DNA of 64,000 nt, from the NCBI GenBank assembly GCA_031180825.1, contig JAPSLM010000009.1:159459-223458 (forward strand), written 5' to 3'. Both the position numbers and the translations under genes were made by a program. The notes beneath the pieces were generated by a model, which had not been told where the DNA came from, did no database searches, and was given only the letters and a program-made list of their open reading frames with translations. Below, one piece after another: positions 25,335 to 33,504 of the stretch. Positions within the stretch are counted from its first letter, which is position 1. Each line of letters starts with the position of its first letter. Source of the stretch: Paenibacillus sp. (GTDB lineage Bacteria; Bacillota; Bacilli; Paenibacillales; NBRC-103111).

Positions 25335-26582
25335 TTGTCCGGAAAAGCCAAACATACCGCCGCCGTGTCGCTCGGCGTCATGGCCGCGGGCTTCGCGGCG
25401 ACGATACCGTGGGCGGATCACACGTGGGTTCGCCTGCTGCAAAGCGGATTCGAAGCGGGACTTGTCGGGGGGCTGGCCGATTGGTTTGCCGTTACCGCCT
25501 TATTCCGCCATCCGCTGGGCATTCCGATCCCGCATACCGCGCTGCTGCCGAATAACCGGCGGCGGGTAACGGAGGCGCTCATCACCACCGTCGAGCAGGA
25601 ACTGATCAGCAAAGAAAGCATCCGCAGCAAGCTCGCCGGGCTGAAGATCGTTTCGCGCGGACTGGAAGCGGCCGAACGGGTTTTGGAATCCGGCAAGACG
25701 CAGCAGAGCATCGCCGTATGGTGCGAGCGGCTGCTGGACTATATCCCGTGGAATCGTATACCCGCGCTGCTGGAAAAGGAAATCCGGCAGCGCATTGACG
25801 CGCTGGAGGCCGCACCGGCTCTCCGCAAAGCGCTGGATCAAGTGTACGAGTACCAGGGGGACGAGAAAGCGCTCGATATTCTTCTGGATCTGGCCGAGCA
25901 GCTTGTCCTGACGAGAGAGACGCAGCACCGGCTTGGCGCGATGGCCGCACAGGCGATGCAGGGGCTGCAGACGAATGGATTTATGCAGCTTGCGGTGAAT
26001 GCGTTTCTCGGCTTTTATAATGAAGAAAAGCTTGGGGCGATGATCCAGCAGTTTGTGTGGAACGCCATCCGCGACATGAAGCGGCAGGGGAACAAAAACC
26101 GGCTGGCGCTGCTGGCGGAGCTTCGCGTCCGGCTGGAGCGCTGGCTGGCCGATCCGGAGACGGCGGACACGCTGGACGTGTGGAAGCTGCGGCTGCTGGA
26201 TAACCTGAACCTCACCGCCAGGGCGGAGAAGTGGGTAGAGCAGCTGAAGGAGCGGCTTCTGGAAACGGTGCGCGCGCCCGAGTTTGCCGAGCGCTATGCC
26301 ATTCCTTTTCTTAAGGGGCTGCTGCAGAGGTTTCGGGAAGACGAGCAGGGCCTGGAGAAGCTCGAGCAGTGGGTCCAGGAGCAGCTCGGCCGCTGGGTGG
26401 AGGCCAACCATTCCAAAATCGGCGCCTTGATCCGGGAAAATGTGGACCGGTTCGACAATGAGACTTTAATTGCTTTAATGGAAGATAAAATCGGAAGCGA
26501 TTTGCAGTGGATTCGGGTCAACGGCGCGCTATGCGGTTTTTTGATCGGAGTGCTGCTGGGAACGGTCAAACTGTTCGTCTGA
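25335..26582 (+). CDS. DUF445 family membrane protein
   Basis: The 415-residue protein has an N-terminal membrane hairpin with GFEAGLVGGLADWFAVTALF, the defining DUF445 motif. It is followed by PLGIPIPHTALLPNNRRR, a long charged helical middle (about 70-375) and one C-terminal hydrophobic helix (GALCGFLIGVLLGTVKLFV). Length and both ends look complete, with no frame damage. The start is TTG, ten bases after an AAAAGGAG box. DUF445 function is unknown; some members sit at the envelope. It lies inside the otherwise decayed kdp operon, so it has either been kept for its own role or lost its partner genes recently. Confidence 0.88.
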   Translation: MSGKAKHTAAVSLGVMAAGFAATIPWADHTWVRLLQSGFEAGLVGGLADWFAVTALFRHPLGIPIPHTALLPNNRRRVTEALITTVEQELISKESIRSKLAGLKIVSRGLEAAERVLESGKTQQSIAVWCERLLDYIPWNRIPALLEKEIRQRIDALEAAPALRKALDQVYEYQGDEKALDILLDLAEQLVLTRETQHRLGAMAAQAMQGLQTNGFMQLAVNAFLGFYNEEKLGAMIQQFVWNAIRDMKRQGNKNRLALLAELRVRLERWLADPETADTLDVWKLRLLDNLNLTARAEKWVEQLKERLLETVRAPEFAERYAIPFLKGLLQRFREDEQGLEKLEQWVQEQLGRWVEANHSKIGALIRENVDRFDNETLIALMEDKIGSDLQWIRVNGALCGFLIGVLLGTVKLFV

Positions 26583-26609
26583 CGCCGGGAGAAGAGAGGC
26601 GATGTCGGG

Positions 26610-28934
26610 ATGGGGACGGAGACGTTCAAGCGAAAAACGCCGGAGGAAATTTTGCAGTCCATCTCCAAGCTTCATCGAGGGCGCTTTAAAGTGTATATCG
26701 GGGCGGTGAGCGGATCGGGAAAACGTATCACATGCTCCGGGAAGGACAACTGCTGAAGGACCAGGGGATCGACGTTGTCATCTGCGCCGTTTCCACGATA
26801 CAGCGGCCGGAAACGGCGCGGCAGATCGGCGGTTTGGAGCGGGTGTCCAGCATCCGTTGGCAGAAAGACGGCGTGGAAAAGAAGGACTTGAATCTGGAGG
26901 CGCTCACCGCGCGCAATCCCGAAGTCGTGCTGGTGGACGGCTTGGCGCACCGCAATCGCGAAGGGGCTCTGTATCCGACGCGGCTTGAGGATATCCGGCA
27001 CCTGCTCGGCAAGGGCATCAGCGTCATCACGACGGTCAACGTATACGAGCTGGAGGGAGCCACCGAGTTGGCCCAGAAGCTGACCGGCATCGAGGTGCGG
27101 GAAACGGTGCCGTCCGACACGTTGGAGCTGGCGGACGAAGTCGTGCTGGTCGATGCGACGCCGGAGACGATTTTAAGCCGCGTCGAGGAAGGCAGCGTGA
27201 AGGTGCAGAAGGGCACGGGCGTATTCAAGCGGGGCAATCTGGCGGTGCTCCGGGAGCTGGCGCTGCGGCTCGTGGCGGAAGGCGTCAACGATTCGCTTGA
27301 AAGACACCGCGAAGAGGATCGGACCGTCGGGCGCGGCCGAGCGCATTCTCGTATCCGCGCAATATCACTGGAACGGCTCGATCTATGTGCGGCGGGGCCA
27401 GCAGATCGCCAAGCGGCTGAACGGCGACCTGCTGGTGGTCGCTTTTGTCAATCCGAAGAAGGAGTTGTCCAAAGAAGAGGCGGCATTCAAGCGCTCAATG
27501 GTCAAGCTGGCGGAGAAGGTTGGCGGGGTGTTCGAAGAGCTGCCGTTTAGCTCGCGGCGTTCCTTGCCCGGCGTGCTGGTGAACTATGCACTGGCACATC
27601 GTGTAACGCGCATCGTCCTCGGGCACTCGAAGCAGACGTTATGGCAGGAGCTGTGGCATGGGTCGATCGTGCACGACATGCTCAAGCGGACGCGTAGTAT
27701 CGATATTTTTATCGTGGCAGACCGGGCAGCGCATGAGGGCGAGCGTATTCTGCCGACCAAGCAGGCCAAGCGGCGAAAGGCGTCCGATCTGTACCGCCGG
27801 CTCAGCTCGGATGAGGTCGAACGGGAGATCGCACAGCTTCGCAAGGGCCGGTTCAAGGTGTATATCGACGCGGCTCCGGGGGTCGGCAAAACGTAAACGA
27901 TGCTGCGGGAAGGCAACGATCTGCTGAAGAAGGGGATCGGCGTGCAGATCGGGCTGCTGGAAACGCATGGCCGTAAGGAGACGCTGGCGCAGGTGGGCGA
28001 GCTTCGGACGATCCCTCGCAAGGCGATCGACTACCGGGGAACAAAGCTGGAGGAAATGGATACGGACGAGATTATCCGGCGCAAGCCCGAGGTCGTGCTT
28101 GTCGACGAGCTGGCGCATACGAACATGCCGGGCAGCAAGAACAAGAAGCGCTTCGAAGATGTGCTGGAGCTGCTATCGGCAGGGGTTTCGGTCATCTCGA
28201 CGGCCAACGTGCAGCATCTGGAAAGCTTGAATGACGCCGTGGAGAAGCTCACCGGCGTTCGTGTCCGGGAGACGGTGCCGGACCGTATTTTGCGCCTGGC
28301 CGACGAAGTTCAGCTGATCGACGTCGCGCCGCAGACACTGCAGCAGCGTATGAGAGAGGGGCGTATTTACGCGCTCGACAAAGTGGATCAAGCGCTGGGC
28401 CATTTTTTCCGCACCGTGAATTTGATTGCGCTGCGGGAGCTGGCTCTCCGCGAAATTGCCGACGATGTCGACGAACGGCTGGAAGCGTATGAGCGTCAAA
28501 GCTCGCTCCGGGGTCCGTGGCGCAGGCAGGAATCGATCTTTGTCTGCGTGGACGCGACTCCGGAGGCCGAGCGGTTGATCCGGCGCGGCTTTCGCATCGC
28601 TCACCGGCTGAAAGCCGTATGGCACGTAGCCTACGTGCAGCTCGGCAGCGGGGCACAGAGCAGCGAGCTGGACGCCAGACTGGAGCAGCTCCGCAAGCTG
28701 ACGGAACGGCTCGGCGGCGTCTTCGAGGTGCATCGGGCGCACAATCGGCGGCGCCTGCCGGAAGTGCTGGCTGCCAAGGTCGATGCTTGTCGGGCGACGC
28801 AGCTCATCATAGGTCAATCCAGCAAGCCTTCCTGGAAAGAAACGATAAAGGGCTCGGTCGTGAAAAAGCTGCTTCGCCGCTCCCGGCATATGGATGTGCT
28901 CGTCGTAGCGGATGCGGAGACAAGGCCGGGCTGA
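26610..28934 (+). pseudogene. Tandem kdpD-like gene (two sensor-USP modules), disrupted
   Basis: Joined across three lesions, this encodes two copies in tandem of the KdpD N-terminal ATP-binding domain plus a universal-stress-like domain, without histidine kinase. Module 1 starts at the ATG at 26610 with RGRFKVYIGAVSGSGK; a base is missing near 26720, and a second frameshift lies near 27310. Module 2 begins RKGRFKVYIDAAPGVGKT and is cut by a TAA at 27894-27896, where GVGKTYTM would be expected. Its remaining part runs intact to 28934 (VVLVDELAHTNMPGSKNKKR, then a USP-like half). In module 1 the Walker B segment reads VVLVDGLAHRN, so that site was probably already weak. Kinase-less KdpD proteins are known in Firmicutes. 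Confidence 0.85.
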
Positions 28935-28959
28935 CGCACGGGAAAGGACGTATCACAGG

Positions 28960-29994
28960 ATGAAAATTCAAGAGCTGGCCCGGCGGCTGAACGTCTCGGC
29001 CCGGGCGATCCGATTTTATGAGGAAAAAGGGCTCCTATCGCCCGCCAAGCATCCGGACAACGGCTACCGCCGGTTTACGGAGGAGGACGCTTGGCGGCTG
29101 CAGACGATTATGGCGCTGCGGGAGGCGGGCATTGCCGTAGACGATATTCGGACCGTGCTGGAGCGGACGGACCGGGCGGAAACGGACGAGGTCCGGCGCT
29201 ATTTGGAGCTGCAGCGCTCGGCTCTTTACGGGCAGTGGCTGGAGCTTCGGGAAATCCTTGCCCTGCTGGACGGCATGATCGAGCGAATGGAAGAGGAACC
29301 GGAATCTTTACGGCACCGGTGGCATGCGCTGGCGGAGCGGGCCAAGGCAAGCAAAGCGATCCGCGAATCGTGGGTCGATCTCTGGAACTTCGATGCGCTG
29401 TCGGAGCAATGGGAGCTTAACGGCAGCGCCGGGCTAACGCCCCATGTGCCGGCCGAGCCAGCTTACTCGCGCATCTTGACCCAGGCTGCAGATCGGGTTG
29501 CTCCGCAGCCCGGCGAATGCGGACTCGACATCGGAACCGGGACCGGCGGATTCGCTTCCCGGTTGCTCAAAAGCGGCGTGCGTATGGTCGGAATTGACCA
29601 GTCGGCGGAAATGCTGCGCCGCTGCCGCGTGCAATTGCCGGCTCTGGAGACGAGGATCGGCAATTTGCTGTCCGTTCCGTCGTTTGACGGGCAATTCGAT
29701 TTCGTCGTCACCAGCTTTGCGTTCCATCATTTGTCGGAAGCGCAGCAGCCGCTCGCGCTGGCCGAAATGGCCCGGGTATTGAAAGCGAAGGGGCGCATCG
29801 CCATCGTCGATTGGATGGATGCCCCGGACGGTCTGTACGCGGCAAGCGGAACGGCACCCGGCGAGGAGCATTATGCCGAATCCGGGCGGTTGACGGCTTG
29901 GTTTCAGGCGCATGGCTTTCATGCGGAATCCGTGAGCTTGGACGCCGCTTCCGATTGCGTGCGGTTGGTGCTGGCGGTTCGCCCTCCGTCATGA
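28960..29994 (+). CDS. MerR-family regulator fused to a SAM-dependent methyltransferase
   Basis: Residues 1-75 are a MerR winged-helix domain (MKIQELARRLNVSARAIRFYEEKGLLSP, then NGYRRFTEEDAWRLQTI). A long helix follows (about 76-130), then a class I methyltransferase (about 175-344) with motif I LDIGTGTGGFASRLL, VGIDQSAEML and a later FDFVVTSFAFHHL. One polypeptide thus joins DNA binding to a catalytic domain in the effector position. No effector cysteines are present. The ATG at 28960 is chosen because the MerR motif starts there. It may sense or modify a small molecule and regulate its own gene; the target is unknown. Confidence 0.88.
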   Translation: MKIQELARRLNVSARAIRFYEEKGLLSPAKHPDNGYRRFTEEDAWRLQTIMALREAGIAVDDIRTVLERTDRAETDEVRRYLELQRSALYGQWLELREILALLDGMIERMEEEPESLRHRWHALAERAKASKAIRESWVDLWNFDALSEQWELNGSAGLTPHVPAEPAYSRILTQAADRVAPQPGECGLDIGTGTGGFASRLLKSGVRMVGIDQSAEMLRRCRVQLPALETRIGNLLSVPSFDGQFDFVVTSFAFHHLSEAQQPLALAEMARVLKAKGRIAIVDWMDAPDGLYAASGTAPGEEHYAESGRLTAWFQAHGFHAESVSLDAASDCVRLVLAVRPPS

Positions 29995-30018
29995 CCCGGC
30001 CGGATAAGCATATGCCCC

Positions 30019-30055
30019 AAAAATAGCCTCGATCCAGTGAACCGAACCGAGGCTA
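30019..30055 (-). terminator. Intrinsic terminator of the BlaR-like operon
   Basis: TAGCCTCG (30024-30031) and CGAGGCTA (30048-30055) pair perfectly. On the minus strand the stem is followed by TTTTT, just beyond the BlaR-like stop codon; it may also stop the convergent MerR fusion. Confidence 0.85.
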
Positions 30056-30062
30056 ACTTCTG

Positions 30063-31520
30063 TTATTCCGACTTTTTCAGCTCCCAGCCATAGATCTTAT
30101 TGATCTCATCCACATTTTTTTGCGGGAGTGCATTGACATAGGCTTGAGGTACACCTGTACCTTCCTCAATTAATTTTTTCGTAAGCGCTATAAGCTCCTC
30201 GGCGGTAAATTGTTTTGTGCTTTTAAGTTTCAAGCCGTAAGCCTTATTGATCGCATCCAGGTCTTCTTGGGGTAGTTTATCGACATAATCTTGAGGTACG
30301 GGAACATTATCTTTGATGAATTGCTTAATACGATCTGCAAGCTCCTCGGGGGCTAATTCTTTCGGCGAAGGCTTTCCTTTCAAGTCCGGTACCTTTGATG
30401 CATTCCCATCCTTATCGTAGTAGAAGACCGTACCGTCCTCCAATTGAATGTAAATATTGCGGCCTTCAGGCACTTTGCCAGTCGGGATTTCGGGCGTCGC
30501 TGCCTTGTCCGGCACGGCCCTGGCCGGCGCTGCCAACCCGGCGGCGTGTGCGGCAAGCCCGCCGCTTCCAACCAATGTAATTGTCGCAACCAGAGATAGC
30601 ATAATAATAGACTTCTTTGTCTTCCTTACATTCATGACGTTTAACAGTCTCCTTTTCATCTCTTTTTTAGAATTGCATAACTGGCTGGTGAAAACGACAT
30701 TTCTCTGCCTAACGCCATACTCAAGCACGGATAAAAGCGTTTCCCCGTAAAATCTCCGGTTTTCCAGATCCATGTCCTGAACGACTTTTTCGTCGCAAGA
30801 GAGTTCACAAAGCGTATTGATCTGTTTATTGAGCGAATAAATGGCCGGATTGAACCAATGAACCGCATTGGCAATAAGCATCAGCAGCTTCACGAGCAGA
30901 TCGCCGCGCTTTACATGAACGAGTTCGTGGGAAAGAATCATGGCAAGCTCTTTTTCCTCAAATCGGGTATCCGGCAGCACAACAATCGGTTTCCACAACC
31001 CCATCACCATTGGCGTTGTTGCATTAGCGCTTACGATTACCTTTACAGGACACGATACCGTGCTGCATATCCGGCTTTCTTTCAGGATCGAACGTTTAAA
31101 TGACCGATATTTTTGGATATGTGCAACGAAAAACAGAGCGGCTCCAACAGCCCAGATCGCAGTCGCGAATAGAACAAATTCCTTGCTGTAATCAAGCAGC
31201 GGCAGATCGGCAAACAGTTGCCTCATAACGAATGAGCCGCTTGCTGCCGTTTGCTCCATTGGGATGTATACATCTTGTACCGCAATCGTCGCCGATTTCG
31301 GAACGATGTCTGTGTCAGGCAAGACGGAACGCAAAAAAAGGATAAGCTTGTTTATAAGCTCCGAACCGCCAAGAAGAAAAAATACAGGAATCAAGCCGGT
31401 ATAATAATGCCAAGTCTGAGAAAATAATTTTTGGGTGACAGGCTTTATAACGTTTTGTACAATCCAAACGATCGTTCCGACGACAGACGCAATGACCAAG
31501 GACAAGATTAGAGCCGTCAT
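30063..31520 (-). CDS. M56 (BlaR1/MecR1) family membrane metalloprotease, no penicillin-binding domain
   Basis: The 485-residue protein has three membrane segments before residue 140. The zinc-protease motif SHELVHVKRGD follows (His198, Glu199, His202), with LCELSCDEKVV as the third-ligand region, then a fourth membrane helix (about 300-330). True BlaR1 then has a transpeptidase-like sensor of about 250 residues. Here there is only about 150 residues, with a tandem repeat near 390-437 and 438-482 (VPQDYVDKLPQEDLDAINKAYG and VPQAYVNALPQKNVDEINKIYG share the layout). The protein should cleave or trigger loss of the BlaI-like repressor on sensing an unknown extracellular signal. Its ATG overlaps the repressor's stop. 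Confidence 0.88.
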   Translation of the reverse strand: MTALILSLVIASVVGTIVWIVQNVIKPVTQKLFSQTWHYYTGLIPVFFLLGGSELINKLILFLRSVLPDTDIVPKSATIAVQDVYIPMEQTAASGSFVMRQLFADLPLLDYSKEFVLFATAIWAVGAALFFVAHIQKYRSFKRSILKESRICSTVSCPVKVIVSANATTPMVMGLWKPIVVLPDTRFEEKELAMILSHELVHVKRGDLLVKLLMLIANAVHWFNPAIYSLNKQINTLCELSCDEKVVQDMDLENRRFYGETLLSVLEYGVRQRNVVFTSQLCNSKKEMKRRLLNVMNVRKTKKSIIMLSLVATITLVGSGGLAAHAAGLAAPARAVPDKAATPEIPTGKVPEGRNIYIQLEDGTVFYYDKDGNASKVPDLKGKPSPKELAPEELADRIKQFIKDNVPVPQDYVDKLPQEDLDAINKAYGLKLKSTKQFTAEELIALTKKLIEEGTGVPQAYVNALPQKNVDEINKIYGWELKKSE

Positions 31521-31897
31521 TTCTTGCCCTCCTCACGCTTAAACCACTCTTTCAACTCTTTAATGTCATCTTGAGTAAGTTCATCCTCATCGGCCAGAGC
31601 GGCAATAAAATTTTTCACTTTCCCGTTGTATAAGCGGCCAAGAAAAGTTTGGGTTTCGTACTTTTTGTACTCCTTAAAAGTCAAGGCAGGATGGTAATAG
31701 TTCACCTTGCCGCTCATTGATTTGGTTAAAAAGCCTTTTTCAATCAGCCGTTTCAGCAGGGTCGATAACGTTGAAGTTTTCCAGCCCTTGCTTTCGAAAA
31801 TGTCCAGCAGCTGGTTAACCGTTACGGGCGCAGCTAATCCCCATATCACCTCCATAACTTCCATTTCGGTTTCAGACATTTTTCCTAAATTTTTCAT
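31517..31897 (-). CDS. BlaI/MecI/CopY family repressor
   Basis: A 126-residue winged-helix protein: MSETEMEVMEVIWGLAAPVT, then LLDIFESKGWKTSTLSTLLKRL (recognition helix) and GFLTKSMSGKVNYYHP (wing). The C-terminal half is the dimerisation arm (LADEDELTQDDIKELKEWF). The ATG at 31897 is set by CGAGGTGCG upstream. It is translated just ahead of the BlaR-like protease with a four-base overlap. Two matching palindromes cover its own promoter, so the pair is autoregulated. No beta-lactamase gene lies nearby, so its regulon is elsewhere or limited to this operon. Confidence 0.92.
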   Translation of the reverse strand: MKNLGKMSETEMEVMEVIWGLAAPVTVNQLLDIFESKGWKTSTLSTLLKRLIEKGFLTKSMSGKVNYYHPALTFKEYKKYETQTFLGRLYNGKVKNFIAALADEDELTQDDIKELKEWFKREEGKK

Positions 31898-31919
31898 TGG
31901 GTGCGCACCTCGGTTTATT

Positions 31920-31966
31920 ACTGCGACAACTTGTCGTAAGTTCAATGTACGACAAGTTGTCGCAGT
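31920..31966 (-). promoter_or_regulatory. Twin operators of the BlaI-like repressor
   Basis: Two 19-base arms (31920-31938 and 31948-31966) are exact inverted copies around a nine-base gap. Each arm itself contains the palindrome CGACAACTTGTCG or its complement CGACAAGTTGTCG, a BlaI-like box. One box fills the spacer of the promoter and the other lies at the transcription start region. Confidence 0.88.
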
Positions 31967-31972
31967 TGTCAA
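31944..31972 (-). promoter_or_regulatory. SigA promoter of the blaI/blaR-like operon
   Basis: On the minus strand TTGACA (31967-31972) is separated by exactly 17 bases from TACATT (31944-31949), about 45 bases upstream of the repressor start codon. Confidence 0.85.
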
Positions 31973-32081
31973 TCATTGAGAATTTATTTTTTGTCAGAAA
32001 GTACGCTTTCGCAACGCCAGACTGATTATTTTGGCAAATCTTTCGCATACTAACATCATCATGAAGGGAGATGAATACGCG

Positions 32082-32222
32082 ATGGCACAACAACAATCGG
32101 GATCATCCGGAGATTCCATGGAACAAAAACGGCAGGCGAACGCAAATGAGGCGGGAGCGGACAATGCGGCTGCCGAAACGCGGGATAAGAAATTGAACGG
32201 CCCGAACCGTCCGTCAACCTGA
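32082..32222 (+). CDS. Small hydrophilic protein, 46 residues
   Basis: MAQQQSGSSGDSMEQKRQAN continues to a Lys/Asn/Pro-rich end. AAGGGAG lies about 12 bases before the chosen ATG, rather far; an in-frame ATG at 32061 just upstream would be too close to it. Composition (Gln, Ser, Asn, Ala; no hydrophobic core) suggests a disordered small protein of the kind found in spores of Bacillales. It sits 25 bases before the DUF3905-like gene, so the two are probably one transcript. Function unknown. Confidence 0.55.
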   Translation: MAQQQSGSSGDSMEQKRQANANEAGADNAAAETRDKKLNGPNRPST

Positions 32223-32247
32223 GCCAGGCCGAAGAGAGGAACAGCTT

Positions 32248-32676
32248 ATGAACGATAGGGAAAATCGGGATAAAAACGCATCGTACGAGCAGGTCGATAC
32301 CGACATATCGTATAACGCGAAAAACGATCCGGAGCTTGATCCTTTTGAAATTAATTTTCGTGAGGAATTCCATAAAGACCGGGGGCCGCGCGAGGCGTTC
32401 GTGAACGAATACGGCGTGCTGATCGGGGATCATGTGTATGAATCGGAGCAATCCCCGCTTGAACAATGGAGCAAGGATACCGATCCGGCCGTCATGTCCG
32501 GAGACCAGTGGGTGCATCCGTTCAAGGACGTAGGCTTTCAAACGACGGAAAACCGGGAGCTTTTCGAGCAGGGGATCGTACCGCAGGGCTATCCGTTCAT
32601 GCACTCGGACAAAGATGTCGCCTACAAAACGTACCAGAGCGGCGAGCCCGATGAGAAGGATGCCGATAAAAAATAA
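32248..32676 (+). CDS. DUF3905-like protein
   Basis: The 142-residue acidic soluble protein contains DTDISYNAKNDPELDPFEIN, VNEYGVLIGDHVYESEQSPL and WVHPFKDVGFQTTENRELFE. This resembles the small DUF3905 family known only from spore-forming Firmicutes. No membrane or signal segment is present. GAGAGGAACAGCTT provides the ribosome binding site. The family is often suspected of a sporulation role, but this is not shown by the sequence. The family name rests on recognition, not a search. Confidence 0.72.
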   Translation: MNDRENRDKNASYEQVDTDISYNAKNDPELDPFEINFREEFHKDRGPREAFVNEYGVLIGDHVYESEQSPLEQWSKDTDPAVMSGDQWVHPFKDVGFQTTENRELFEQGIVPQGYPFMHSDKDVAYKTYQSGEPDEKDADKK

Positions 32677-32751
32677 CGCCGGAACGTTTGCCGCGGTTGC
32701 GGTTTTAAGCCAAACCGGTGCAAGTTGAATACAGAAGTTGCCGGGAATGCC

Positions 32752-32779
32752 TTGCTTTCGACCCGTGCCGATGTATAAT
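32752..32779 (+). promoter_or_regulatory. SigA promoter of the bacilliredoxin gene
   Basis: TTGCTT (32752-32757), 16 bases, then TATAAT (32774-32779), about 55 bases upstream of the start codon. Confidence 0.7.
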
Positions 32780-32834
32780 GGACATAGGAAACTTTATATA
32801 CCTTTATGTTAGTTCAAAGGAGTGAAAGCTTAAC

Positions 32835-33269
32835 ATGTCCATGTCATTTGAAGCATACATGAGAGATATGGTGCAGCCGATGAGAGACGAGCTGACGCGT
32901 ATCGGAGTGACCGAGCTTCGTACGCCGGAGGAAGTATCCGAGGCGCTCGACAATATGAAAGGGACCGCTTTGATCGTGGTCAATTCCGTGTGCGGCTGTG
33001 CCGCCGGCCAATGCCGTCCCGGCGTGGCCAAAGCGCTGCAGCACGAAGTGAAGCCGGATCACCTTTACACGGTGTTTGCGGGCCAGGATAAGGAAGCAAC
33101 GGCCAAGGCGCGCGAATATTTTGCGCCGTATCCGCCGTCCTCGCCTTCGATCGCGCTGATGAAAGACGGCCAATTGGTTCATTTCATCCAACGCCATCAA
33201 GTGGAAGACCGCTCCGCCGAAATGATCGCCAACGATTTGATCGGCGCCTTCGAAACGTACTGCAAATAA
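32835..33269 (+). CDS. brxA: Bacilliredoxin BrxA/YphP-like
   Basis: The 144-residue thioredoxin-fold protein carries VVNSVCGCAAGQ, with Cys53-Gly-Cys55 as the unusual CGC active site of bacilliredoxins. FAGQDKEATAKAREYF and the cis-proline region PPSSPSIALMKDG complete the family pattern. These enzymes remove bacillithiol from oxidised proteins in the cytoplasm of Bacillales. The N-terminus (MSMSFEAYMRDMVQPMRDEL) is closer to B. subtilis YphP (BrxA) than to YqiW (BrxB). It has its own promoter and terminator. Confidence 0.92.
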   Translation: MSMSFEAYMRDMVQPMRDELTRIGVTELRTPEEVSEALDNMKGTALIVVNSVCGCAAGQCRPGVAKALQHEVKPDHLYTVFAGQDKEATAKAREYFAPYPPSSPSIALMKDGQLVHFIQRHQVEDRSAEMIANDLIGAFETYCK

Positions 33270-33289
33270 GGGGTTAACCCGCCTTGCGG

Positions 33290-33327
33290 CTCCTGCCGGC
33301 GCTTGAAGCGTCAGGCAGGAGTTTTTG
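33290..33327 (+). terminator. Intrinsic terminator of the bacilliredoxin gene
   Basis: CTCCTGCC (33290-33297) pairs with GGCAGGAG (33314-33321), with an inner GCGCTTGAAGCGT hairpin, followed by TTTTTGT. Confidence 0.88.
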
Positions 33328-33504
33328 TCATTTCCGGAACTTGGACCGGGGAGAAGCTTCGTATAATTTTTCCTCCCGGTACCGGATCGTGCTATAATGT
33401 AACCAAAATTGACAAGCGGAAAGATCGAAGGCCGGAAGTTTAGACCGAAACGGCGGCGGGCTTCCGCAAGTCGCGACTATTCGCGTGGAGAGGTGTGGAG
33501 AACG

